Assembly: GCA_946409935.1 (NCBI GenBank)
Contig: CAMJYG010000026.1
Coordinates: 1-32,280, forward strand
Source: an uncultured Clostridium sp.
Lineage (GTDB): Bacteria; Bacillota; Clostridia; TANB77; CAG-508
DNA: 32,280 nucleotides
Direction of reading: 5' to 3'
Shown here: in pieces, positions 16,941 through 25,542 of the stretch
How the letters are laid out: each line of letters opens with the position of its first letter
Numbering within the stretch: the first letter of the stretch is position 1
Made by a program: the position numbers and the translations under genes
The notes under the pieces: model-generated
Databases searched by the model: none
What the model was told of the DNA's origin: nothing
What the model saw: the letters and a program-made list of their open reading frames with translations, nothing else

Positions 16941-17381
16941 TTAATATTCTCTTTGGTCATCTGTTAATTTTGGGTTCTTCTCTTTTCTTTGATGTTCTTC
17001 ACAATCAACTTTAATGTAATTAAATCTTATTCTTTCTTCGCCCTCATATAAAGCATACTCTTGCATTTTAAGTAAATAACCATCTAAAACTACTCCTAAA
17101 GTTTTATAATTATTCCTTATTAATAATAGACTAATTTCCAATCCATCCCTAGGAGTTAACCCTTCTAGATTATCGTCAGTTTCTTCATTTAATTTTATAA
17201 CATAAGATTTAATTTTCCTCTTAGTCATGCCACAAATTAATTTTTTAAAAACATTTTCTAAATTTAAATCAGGATATCTATTCATTAGTTTATTAATATC
17301 TTCCATTGAAAGTATACTTTCGGCATTCTGTTCATAACTTCTTAATCTTTCCACAAATTCAGGATGACCATATTTTCCCAT
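16941..17381 (-). CDS. Unrecognised 146-residue cytosolic protein in the dnaK operon
   Basis: I do not recognise this protein. It has no signal peptide or membrane helix and is highly charged, with a mostly helical pattern. Readable blocks are MGKYGHPEFVERLRSYEQ, ILSMEDINKLMNRYPDLNLENVFKKL, EGLTPRDGLEISLLLIRNNY, and an acidic/basic tail ending KLTDDQREY. It sits 70 bp after dnaK and before dnaJ on the same strand, with AGGAAAG before the ATG. The conserved heat-shock gene order is thus interrupted by this gene. A chaperone-linked role is inference from position only. Confidence 0.7.
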   Translation of the reverse strand: MGKYGHPEFVERLRSYEQNAESILSMEDINKLMNRYPDLNLENVFKKLICGMTKRKIKSYVIKLNEETDDNLEGLTPRDGLEISLLLIRNNYKTLGVVLDGYLLKMQEYALYEGEERIRFNYIKVDCEEHQRKEKNPKLTDDQREY

Positions 17382-17451
17382 AACAACTTTCCAACTTTCC
17401 TACTACATTTTTTATACATATATTAGTTCATTTACTTTAAAGTGCTTCATT

Positions 17452-19308
<1,857 letters not shown>

Positions 19309-19380
19309 TTACTTCCTTTCTCGAGGTTTAACCTCTTTTATATATTTTTAAAATTAAAAACAAAATAATATAATTTTTCT

Positions 19381-19424
19381 AAAACAAATTAGAATTAGTA
19401 TGATGCTTATTATAATTTGTTTTA
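19381..19424. other. Perfect-stem hairpin upstream of dnaK
   Basis: AAAACAAATT (19381-19390) pairs with AATTTGTTTT (19415-19424), and the pairing continues inward as AGAAT/ATTAT. On the minus strand it lies between grpE and dnaK, next to the larger palindrome at 19435-19559. It may be an mRNA-processing or stabilising hairpin giving dnaK its own 5' end. Confidence 0.5.
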
Positions 19425-19434
19425 CATATTTTTT

Positions 19435-19559
19435 AAAATTGATGAAAAGTGATGAGATGTGCATTTTGATGAAATTAGGCAAACTGAAGGCGTACGTTGG
19501 TACGTCGAAGTTTGAATCATTTCATCAAAATGTGCAGATTGTTGCTTTTCATCAATTTT
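19435..19559. repeat. 125-bp nested palindrome between grpE and dnaK
   Basis: The outer arms AAAATTGATGAAAAG (19435-19449) and CTTTTCATCAATTTT (19545-19559) are perfect complements. A second pair follows inside (GCATTTTGATGAAAT with ATTTCATCAAAATG), then CAAACT/AGTTTG, then CGTAC-gttg-GTACG at the tip. The right arm abuts the grpE stop codon. Loops on the two sides are unequal, so this is a long bulged hairpin rather than a simple terminator. It has no coding content of its own. Confidence 0.8.
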
Positions 19560-20061
19560 AGTTTGCCACAACAACCATTGAATGCCTAATAACTCTCGTA
19601 CCAATTTTGTAACCTTTTCTATATTCTTGTGCTATTTCTTTTTCACCTAAATTTTCATCTTGAATACTGCTTACAGCTTCATGTAATTCAGGATCAAAAG
19701 TTTCACCAATTGTTTTAATTTCTTCAATTCCCTTTGATTTTAATACATCCTTTAATTGTTTTAGTACAAGTTCAACTCCTTGCTTGTAATTTGCATCTTT
19801 TGTTTCAACTTTAGCTGCATTTTCTAAATTATCAACAACTGGAAGTATTACTTCTACGATATCTGAAAGTATAGAATTATATAAACTTTCTCTTTCTTTA
19901 GAGCTTCTTTTTTTGAAATTTTCGAACTCAGCAAGTATTCTTTTATATCTATCTTCTAATTCATCATAATCTTGCTTTGAAACCATTTCTTGTTCTTCAT
20001 TTTCTTCTGGCTGTTGATCTTTTGATTCTTTTTCTATGATTTCTTCATCTTCTTTTTTCAC
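19558..20061 (-). CDS. grpE: Nucleotide exchange factor GrpE
   Basis: GrpE releases ADP from DnaK to reset its cycle. The 167-residue protein has an acidic N-terminus (KKEDEEIIEKESKDQQPEENEEQ), a long coiled-coil (EDRYKRILAEFENFKKRSSKERESLYNSI region) that forms the dimer stalk, and the beta-wing end FDPELHEAVSSIQDE with YKIGTRVIRHSMVVVAN, the family signature. It starts at GTG 20061 behind GAAAGGAAGG. It lies between hrcA (54 bp upstream) and dnaK. Its stop codon touches the 125-bp palindrome. Confidence 0.96.
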   Translation of the reverse strand: MKKEDEEIIEKESKDQQPEENEEQEMVSKQDYDELEDRYKRILAEFENFKKRSSKERESLYNSILSDIVEVILPVVDNLENAAKVETKDANYKQGVELVLKQLKDVLKSKGIEEIKTIGETFDPELHEAVSSIQDENLGEKEIAQEYRKGYKIGTRVIRHSMVVVAN

Positions 20062-20115
20062 TTTTTATATCCTTCCTTTCTAAGGCATAAATCTGGTTGC
20101 CTCTTTATATTTTAT

Positions 20116-21126
20116 TTAATCTTTGTCTTCATTTAATTTTTTACTAATATATTTCATAACAGAAATTACTTTTGAATAATCCATTCTTTTTGGTCCTATT
20201 ATTCCAATTGTCCCTAACTCTTTTCCATTTACCTTATGTTTAAAAGTAACTATACTAAAATCTTTTAATTCTTCTTTTTGATTTTCTTCGCCAATATAAA
20301 CATTTATATCTTCGGCAAATCCAGAATTTAGCATATCTGATACTAATTCTTTTGTATCTAATACATTTATAAAATTTTTTGCAACTTGTAAACTATTAAA
20401 TTCTGGTAAATCAAAAGATTTATTAGTACCTTCTAAATAGATTTTCTCTTCTTCTGCTAATACTCTTTTTATTTGCTCTATAATAGGTTTTATAACATTT
20501 ACACTATATGTCATTTCATCATATAAATATTCTTCTAGTGGTCTATCTATTGTTTCTATGGGTTGATGTTTCAATTTATTATTAAACATATAATTCATTG
20601 TTTCAACTTGTTTTTCATTAATATCTTCATCAAATTTTATTATAGTTTCTTTTACTAGTCCAGAATCTGTTAATATAACAGCCATAATCATTCGGCTTCC
20701 TAGTAATACGAATTTAATTTCTTCTATTAATTGTTCTTCTGTCTTAGGTCCTATTGAAACTGTTGTGTAATGCGTTATTTCTGAAATTGTATTTGCTGTA
20801 ATTTTTGTTAACTCTTCAATTTCATTTACTTTAGTTTCAAGCTTTGAGCTTATATATTTTATCTCTTCTATGCTAATATTGTCTTCTTTTAGAAGTTCAT
20901 CTACATAATACCTATAACCTTTTTCAGACGGAACTCTACCGCTTGATGTATGAGTTTTATCTAAAAAACCGCTTTTTTCTAAATCTGCCATTTCATTTCT
21001 AATTGTTGCACTACTATAATCTAATCCATGATTTTTTGTTAATGCATTTGAACTAACTGGTTCTGCGGTGTTTATATATTCTTCTACAATAGCTTGTAAA
21101 ACTTTCTTTTTCCTATCATCTAACAA
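20116..21126 (-). CDS. hrcA: Heat-inducible transcription repressor HrcA
   Basis: HrcA binds CIRCE operators and represses the class I heat-shock genes until GroE is titrated away. The 336-residue protein has the N-terminal winged helix (VLQAIVEEYINTAEPVSSNALTK, DYSSATIRNEMADLEKSGFLDKTHTSSGRVPSEKGYRYYVD, the family signature) and a GAF-like middle domain. The C-terminus contains LGTIGIIGPKRMDYSKVISVMKYI. It starts at TTG 21126, with GAAGGTG upstream. A CIRCE operator lies at 21143-21169, so it controls itself and the downstream grpE-dnaK-dnaJ genes. Confidence 0.96.
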   Translation of the reverse strand: MLDDRKKKVLQAIVEEYINTAEPVSSNALTKNHGLDYSSATIRNEMADLEKSGFLDKTHTSSGRVPSEKGYRYYVDELLKEDNISIEEIKYISSKLETKVNEIEELTKITANTISEITHYTTVSIGPKTEEQLIEEIKFVLLGSRMIMAVILTDSGLVKETIIKFDEDINEKQVETMNYMFNNKLKHQPIETIDRPLEEYLYDEMTYSVNVIKPIIEQIKRVLAEEEKIYLEGTNKSFDLPEFNSLQVAKNFINVLDTKELVSDMLNSGFAEDINVYIGEENQKEELKDFSIVTFKHKVNGKELGTIGIIGPKRMDYSKVISVMKYISKKLNEDKD

Positions 21127-21142
21127 ATTGTTTCACCTTCTT

Positions 21143-21169
21143 TTAGCACTCCTTTATCGTGATTGCTAA
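21143..21169. promoter_or_regulatory. CIRCE operator (HrcA site)
   Basis: TTAGCACTC (21143-21151), a 9-bp spacer, then GATTGCTAA (21161-21169). The consensus is TTAGCACTC-N9-GAGTGCTAA, so only one base differs. It lies between the promoter and the hrcA start. Confidence 0.92.
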
Positions 21170-21177
21170 CTTTCTAT

Positions 21178-21206
21178 ATATTATACCCATTTTTAGCACT
21201 TGTCAA
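21178..21206 (-). promoter_or_regulatory. SigA promoter of the hrcA operon
   Basis: On the minus strand TTGACA (21206-21201), a 17-nt spacer, and TAATAT (21183-21178). TATAAT two bases earlier gives a 15-nt spacer. The -35 region overlaps a second CIRCE-like sequence, and the CIRCE operator lies just downstream of the -10 box. Confidence 0.75.
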
Positions 21207-21219
21207 TACTTTTTGCTAA
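21193..21219. promoter_or_regulatory. Degenerate second CIRCE-like site
   Basis: TTAGCACTT (21193-21201), 9 bp, TTTTGCTAA (21211-21219). The left arm matches the consensus at 8 of 9 positions and the right at 6 of 9. It spans the -35 box, where a bound repressor would block RNA polymerase. Confidence 0.45.
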
Positions 21220-21241
21220 TTTTTTCAAAAATTCAAAAAAT

Positions 21242-21964
21242 CTATCTTTTTTCTTTTTTGAACATCCGAGAATCTATAAATTCTACGTTTCCTTTTTGTT
21301 TTTCTAATAAATCTTTTTGCCTTAAGATATTTTTTAAATTTTTGGCTAAGCTTGGTGAACCATCAAAAAAATTCACATCTCCCAATACTTCTTTAATTTC
21401 TTTTTTAATTAAAGGATAATGTGTACAACCTAAAACAACATTTTTTATCTTTCCTTTATATATTTCCAAATTGTTCTTTAAATAATATCTTACTTGTTCT
21501 TTATCTCCATTTTCTATTTTTTCAGCTAGTCCTATACATGGTAAAAGGTATGTTTTACCATTATCGTATTTTTTATATAATATATTAAATTTTTCACTTT
21601 CAATTGTTCCTTTTGTAGCCATTACAAGTGTGGTTTCTTTATATGCATAATCATATATCATTTTATATGCTGGTTCGATTGCTATAATGGGTATTGAAGA
21701 ATATTTTTTTCTTAGGTAATCTGCTGCCTTTGCACTTGCAGTATTACATGCTATTACTATTGCTTTACAATTATTATCTAATAGAAATTGCACAATATTA
21801 TCACATATTTTTATAATTTCATCAGTATTTTTGTCACCATAAGGGTTATTTTTCGAGTCACTATAATAAATATAATCCTCTTCTGGTAATTCTTTTAATA
21901 TCTCTTTTAGTACTGTTACTCCACCTATTCCCGAGTCAAAAACTCCTATTTTTCCATTTTTCAT
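21242..21964 (-). CDS. murI: Glutamate racemase
   Basis: MurI makes D-glutamate for peptidoglycan by a two-cysteine mechanism in the cytoplasm. The protein (240 residues from this start) has GVFDSGIGGVTVLKEI at the N-terminus, the first catalytic cysteine in VIACNTASA (C73), and the second in VVLGCTHYPLIKKEI. These are the signatures of the Asp/Glu racemase family. The start at ATG 21964 puts AAAAGGA 13 nt upstream; an ATG at 21976 overlaps that site and is unlikely. The C-terminus ends KEKR after a short phenylalanine/lysine-rich tail. The gene is upstream of the hrcA operon on the same strand. Confidence 0.94.
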   Translation of the reverse strand: MKNGKIGVFDSGIGGVTVLKEILKELPEEDYIYYSDSKNNPYGDKNTDEIIKICDNIVQFLLDNNCKAIVIACNTASAKAADYLRKKYSSIPIIAIEPAYKMIYDYAYKETTLVMATKGTIESEKFNILYKKYDNGKTYLLPCIGLAEKIENGDKEQVRYYLKNNLEIYKGKIKNVVLGCTHYPLIKKEIKEVLGDVNFFDGSPSLAKNLKNILRQKDLLEKQKGNVEFIDSRMFKKEKR

Positions 21965-22031
21965 TTTTACTACCATTCCTTTTCAATTTTTATTTTTGTC
22001 CATTATACTTTAAATTTCTTTTTTACTCAAG

Positions 22032-22250
22032 AACAAATCGGAAAGTTAATAAACTTGTAGTATGTTATTTTAAACTATAAATTCTAATTAATAACAAATT
22101 ATAAATAGTAAAACTTTCCGTAAATTTGTTCTGTGCGAATTTTTTTGCAAAAAAAATTCTGTGCAACGCATAGAGCGAAGCTCTTTTTATACAATAGGGA
22201 AGTATAACTTTCCTATTGTATAACAAATCGGAAAGTTAATAAAATTGTAG
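22032..22250. repeat. Direct and inverted repeat block upstream of murI
   Basis: This block occupies most of the 21977-22309 gap. AACAAATCGGAAAGTTAATA begins both at 22032 and at 22222 (direct repeat of about 28 bp, then TTGTAG). Its inverted form AACTTTCCG-TAAATTTGTT lies at 22112-22130. Between them are a GAATTTTTTTGC/GCAAAAAAAATTC hairpin and the two-hairpin repeat copy B. No gene is visible. Confidence 0.6.
22159..22223. repeat. Two-hairpin structured repeat, copy B
   Basis: CTGTGCAACGC, then AGAGC-gaa-GCTCT followed by TTTTTA, then TATACAATAGG ... CCTATTGTATA with GAAGT/ACTTT inside. Both stems pair perfectly although their sequences differ from copies A and C. Confidence 0.6.
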
Positions 22251-22254
22251 AAAC

Positions 22255-22307
22255 AAAAATGTAACTTTTAGAATGCTTTTTTATATAATCCTAAAAGTTA
22301 CATTTTT
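22255..22307. terminator. Bidirectional terminator hairpin after the flavodoxin-type gene
   Basis: AAAAATGTAACTTTTAG (22255-22271) and CTAAAAGTTACATTTTT (22291-22307) form a perfect 17-bp stem with T runs at both ends. It lies 2 bp beyond the stop of the gene at 22310. Confidence 0.8.
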
Positions 22308-22309
22308 AT

Positions 22310-22930
22310 TTATCTTATAAAATTAGTTAATATTACATCTTCATTTGCAGGTGTTTGTATACCATTATTTCTTCCTGCTTCCAAACACTTTAATAGCCAT
22401 GCCATATTATTTCCTAAAGTTCTCATTGTTTGCATTCCTTCTTCATCTTTTAATACCTCTTCTGGCTTACTTCCATGTACCATATTCCAATATTGAGAAG
22501 AAACTATTGGCATATTATTAATTCCAAAGTATTTATTAATTTCGTCTAAAGCTGCTGTTGCCCCTCCTCTTCTACAACTAACAACCGCTGCTCCTAGTTT
22601 GTTAGAAAACATTGTTCTTCTTCCATAAAAAATTCTGTCCATAAACGAAGATAAAGCTCCAGACGACGCTGCAAAATGAACTGGACTTCCAAATACAAAT
22701 CCATCAGTTTCTGGCACTTTAATTAAAAACTCGTTTACTTTATCTTCAATGAAACATTTTCCATTTTTTATACAACTCCCACAACCTATACAACCTGCAA
22801 TTGGTTTTAACCCTAGCCAAAAGATTTCTGTTTCAATATCATTTCTATTTAAACTTTTTTCCACTTCTCTTAATGCTGTATATGTGCATCCTTTTTCATG
22901 AGAACTTCCATTTACCAATATTACTTTCAT
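22310..22930 (-). CDS. Flavodoxin-fold NAD(P)H-dependent FMN reductase (iron-sulfur flavoprotein-like)
   Basis: A 206-residue flavodoxin-like protein. VILVNGSSHEKGCTYTAL at residues 3-20 is the FMN phosphate loop, PVHFAASSGALSSFMDR is the second FMN-contact segment, and CIGCGSCIKNGKC (47-59) is the cysteine cluster of this oxidoreductase family. The cysteines may hold an iron-sulfur cluster or act in redox chemistry. Such proteins transfer electrons or reduce quinone-like substrates in anaerobes; the physiological substrate is unknown. It starts at ATG 22930 with AGAAAGGAA upstream. It is a monocistronic unit ended by a strong hairpin. Confidence 0.85.
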   Translation of the reverse strand: MKVILVNGSSHEKGCTYTALREVEKSLNRNDIETEIFWLGLKPIAGCIGCGSCIKNGKCFIEDKVNEFLIKVPETDGFVFGSPVHFAASSGALSSFMDRIFYGRRTMFSNKLGAAVVSCRRGGATAALDEINKYFGINNMPIVSSQYWNMVHGSKPEEVLKDEEGMQTMRTLGNNMAWLLKCLEAGRNNGIQTPANEDVILTNFIR

Positions 22931-22979
22931 AAAAAAATCATTCCTTTCTTACCTTAATCTGATATAAAAGCCTTACATT

Positions 22980-23040
22980 TTTTATAAAATAGGAACATGA
23001 TTCTTTCCCATTTTATAAAAAGATCTTCGCTCTATGCAAT
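22980..23040. repeat. Two-hairpin structured repeat, copy C (inverted)
   Basis: Read on the minus strand: TTGCATAGAGCGAAGATCTT, a T tract, then TTTTATAAAATGGGAA ... TTCCTATTTTATAAAA. This is the same order of parts as copies A and B, with the long stem kept by paired changes. The 5' CTGTGC part is lost. Confidence 0.55.
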
Positions 23041-23126
23041 ATAATATATATTATTATTCCAATCACTTTTTGACATATAATTTTATATTTTTATTAAATA
23101 TTAGTTATAGTATAGACTTAGCAATT

Positions 23127-23615
23127 CTAATTATGAAATCTCATTTTTTTACATTCATTTAATACAAAGTCTTCTAAGTATTTTGAATTTTCTTCATAAT
23201 TATTTCTTATTTTTTTTGCGTTTATAGGTATATTTCTTCTTTCCAAATCTACAATTCTATTTTTAATATTCAAATATTCAGCAACCTTTTCACCATATAA
23301 TTCACTACTATAAAAATGCGTTACAGGAATATTTTTTATTAATTTAGATAAATATTCCATTTGTATTTTTACACTTTTTTCATCTAAGCCATATTCTTGT
23401 GGACTATTATATGCATAAATAATATGCAATTGGGGATATAATCTTTTTAGCCACTTTGCTCTTTCTTTAACATCAATTTTTATAATATCTGTATCATAAA
23501 TTACAGCATATACTTCATCCATCTCTTTAATAGCAGTTTCAATTAAAAATTGATGTCCTTTATGTAATGGTGCAAATTTTCCTATTGTAAGCCCTATCTT
23601 TTTTTCCAAATGCAT
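23127..23615 (-). CDS. NadR/NadM-like nicotinamide-nucleotide adenylyltransferase
   Basis: A 162-residue cytidylyltransferase-like protein with the nucleotide-binding H-x-G-H motif in GKFAPLHKGHQFLI (residues 11-24). YAVIYDTDIIKIDVKERAKWL follows, where NadR-type enzymes contact substrate, and the C-terminal NIPINAKKIRNNYEEN is a variant of the ISATKIR-type signature. It would join NMN (or nicotinate mononucleotide) and ATP to make NAD. The ATG overlaps the stop of an upstream Nudix-like remnant (TAATG), so the two were once translated together. It lacks the DNA-binding and kinase domains of full NadR. Confidence 0.75.
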   Translation of the reverse strand: MHLEKKIGLTIGKFAPLHKGHQFLIETAIKEMDEVYAVIYDTDIIKIDVKERAKWLKRLYPQLHIIYAYNSPQEYGLDEKSVKIQMEYLSKLIKNIPVTHFYSSELYGEKVAEYLNIKNRIVDLERRNIPINAKKIRNNYEENSKYLEDFVLNECKKMRFHN

Positions 23616-23803
23616 TATTTATCACTCCATTTTTTGTATTTTATTTTGGAATTTAATTTTTCATATATTGTTCTCATTTTTTCTTCATTAGTAACTTTTG
23701 TTGCATCATTTATATCAATCCATTTTATGCTACTTTTTTCATCTGGCTTTCTCACTTTTCTTATTTTTATTGTTAGTATATAAAAAAAGCTTATGAAATT
23801 CAA
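23615..23803 (-). pseudogene. C-terminal remnant of a Nudix hydrolase
   Basis: The 62-residue frame contains SSIKWIDINDATKVTNEEKMRTIYEKL, which resembles the C-terminal segment of Nudix hydrolases that sit beside NadR-like adenylyltransferases. The Nudix box (G-x5-E-x7-REUxEE) is absent, and the first ~20 residues look like unrelated sequence. No ribosome binding site is evident. It is probably a 5'-truncated gene; its stop overlaps the start of the gene at 23127-23615. Confidence 0.5.
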
Positions 23804-23877
23804 CTAAAGTTTATTAAAACTCATTGAACGAATATGATATTTTAACAATAAGAAAGTAACTCTTCCTCATTGTACAA

Positions 23878-23987
23878 AAAAAAAGCCGTTTAAATCGACT
23901 TATATAGTGTTAAAAATGATATTCACTCTTGTTTTCTTCAGGCTCACTAGTATCAATGATTACATACAGTTAGACGAAAACACATTT
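23878..23987 (-). ncRNA. Conserved structured trailer downstream of tRNA-Gly
   Basis: It starts directly after the CCA of tRNA-Gly and is about 80% identical to the sequence after tRNA-Thr (28015-28124). GTTTTC pairs with GAAAAC around an inner variable stem. A conserved GTGAATATCATTT block follows, then a terminator (AAGTCG-atttaaa-CGGCTT, T run). It would be transcribed with the tRNA and released when the tRNA 3' end is cut. Confidence 0.65.
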
Positions 23988-24061
<74 letters not shown>

Positions 24062-24084
24062 ATTATTTCTCCTAACAGTTATAA

Positions 24085-24113
24085 ATTATAATGTCATTCT
24101 TTATATTTGTCAA
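24085..24113 (-). promoter_or_regulatory. Promoter of tRNA-Gly
   Basis: On the minus strand TTGACA (24113-24108), a 17-nt spacer and TATAAT (24090-24085): a perfect SigA promoter. The start site is predicted near 24078, giving a short leader before the tRNA. Confidence 0.85.
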
Positions 24114-24151
24114 TACTTTTTTAAAATTTTTTATTTTCATAGTTACTGTTC

Positions 24152-24414
24152 GGTTACTAGTCAGCCATATCAAATTATAAGTCTGCACAAGCGATTACTA
24201 TATAAATATCTTGAGAATTAATCGAATGCGACTGGAATAACTTAAGAAATCTTAATAATTTCGAAAGGGAATCTCAAAGCTTGTCTTTGAGGGTGCTTTC
24301 GAAATTAATTAGATTTTTTTAGGGTTAAATGTAAGGTAGCCGAGATTATTCGAAAAATATTTATATAGTAATCACATTAAGCGAGACAACAGTATTTTAA
24401 GGCTGACTAGTAAC
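24152..24414. repeat. Dispersed palindromic element, copy 4 (divergent core)
   Basis: A 263-bp element with terminal repeats GTTACTAGTCAGCC (from 24153) and GGCTGACTAGTAAC (24401-24414). Outside these is a further perfect pair, GTTACTGTT (24142-24150) and AACAGTAAC (24423-24431). Inside, GATTACTATATAAATAT pairs with ATATTTATATAGTAATC. It is bordered by the same asymmetric loop type (GTCTGCACAAG / CATTAAGCGAGAC) as copies 1 and 2. An apical hairpin (TTTCGAAAG, CTCAAAG-cttgt-CTTTGAG, CTTTCGAAA) has a different sequence but the same position. No gene is present between ychF and tRNA-Gly. Confidence 0.8.
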
Positions 24415-24432
24415 ATTGTGTAAACAGTAACA

Positions 24433-25524
24433 CTAAACATTAAATTTAAATAAAACTATATCTCCATCTTGCATTATATATTCTTTTCCCTCTGCTCTAA
24501 CTAAACCTTTTTCTTTTGCCAAGACCATAGAACCAGTATTAACTAAATCATTAAAAGAAATTACTTCAGCCTTTATAAATCCTCTTTCTATATCTGAATG
24601 AATTTTTCCTGCAGCTTGTGGAGCCTTAGTGCCTTTTTTAATTGTCCACGCTCTTACTTCTGGTTCTCCTGCAGTTAAAAATGACATCAAACCAAGTAAA
24701 TCGTAGCTTTTTTTAATAACTTTATCTAATCCTGATTGTTCTAATCCTAATGCCTCTAGCATTTCTTTTTTATCATTTTCTTCTAATCCAGACAATTCTT
24801 CTTCGATTTTGACACATAATGGTATAACTTCAGCTTTTTCCTTACTAGCATATTCTTTTACTTTTTGGACCATTTCGTCATCTTCCATATTTTCAATTTG
24901 TTCTTCTGATATATTTGCTATATATAAAATTGGTTTTGTAGTCAGTAAAAACATATCTTTAACAAGTAATTGCTCGTCTTCATTAAAATCGATTGCTCTT
25001 GCTGAAATTCCATTTTCTAAACTTTCTTTTATTTTTTCTAGAACATCTATTTCATCTTGATATTTTTTATCTGCTTTTAAATTTTTTCTGGCTTTATCTA
25101 ATCTTTTATTAACAGTTTCTATGTCTGCAAAAATTAATTCTAAATTTATTGTTTCTATATCTCTAATTGGGTCAACACTACCATCAACATGAACTACATT
25201 TGAATCATTAAAGCATCTAACTACTTCACAAATTGCATCTGTTTCACGTATATGTGACAAAAATTTATTTCCTAACCCTTCTCCTTTGCTTGCTCCTTTT
25301 ACTAAACCAGCAATATCTACAAATTCAATCACAGCATGAGTTATTTTTTGTGGATTATACATCTGTGCTAATTTGTCCAATCTTTCGTCAGGAACTGGAA
25401 CAACTCCAACATTAGGTTCAATTGTACAAAATGGATAATTTGCACATTCTGCTCCTGCTTTTGTTATACTATTAAACAAAGTACTTTTTCCTACATTTGG
25501 TAGACCAACAATTCCAAGTTTCAT
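24433..25524 (-). CDS. ychF: Redox-regulated ATPase YchF (Obg-family GTPase-like)
   Basis: A universally conserved TRAFAC P-loop protein that hydrolyses ATP and associates with ribosomes. The 363-residue protein begins MKLGIVGLPNVGKSTLFNSI (G1), then NYPFCTIEPNVGVVPVPD, FVDIAGLVKGASKGEGLGNKFLSHIRE (G3 and the family hallmark), and ends in a TGS domain (VRAWTIKKGTKAPQAAGKIHSDIERGFIKAEVI). The start at ATG 25524 gives the normal family length and places GAAAGGA 12 nt upstream; an ATG 12 nt earlier overlaps that site. It is 18 bp downstream of thrS. Confidence 0.95.
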   Translation of the reverse strand: MKLGIVGLPNVGKSTLFNSITKAGAECANYPFCTIEPNVGVVPVPDERLDKLAQMYNPQKITHAVIEFVDIAGLVKGASKGEGLGNKFLSHIRETDAICEVVRCFNDSNVVHVDGSVDPIRDIETINLELIFADIETVNKRLDKARKNLKADKKYQDEIDVLEKIKESLENGISARAIDFNEDEQLLVKDMFLLTTKPILYIANISEEQIENMEDDEMVQKVKEYASKEKAEVIPLCVKIEEELSGLEENDKKEMLEALGLEQSGLDKVIKKSYDLLGLMSFLTAGEPEVRAWTIKKGTKAPQAAGKIHSDIERGFIKAEVISFNDLVNTGSMVLAKEKGLVRAEGKEYIMQDGDIVLFKFNV

Positions 25525-25542
25525 TTCAAATTTCATTCCTTT

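Noticed and set aside
19422-19604. Open frame of 60 codons spanning the grpE end and the palindrome
   Set aside because: It reads through the nested hairpin in a different frame from grpE and resembles no protein; an artefact of the palindrome.
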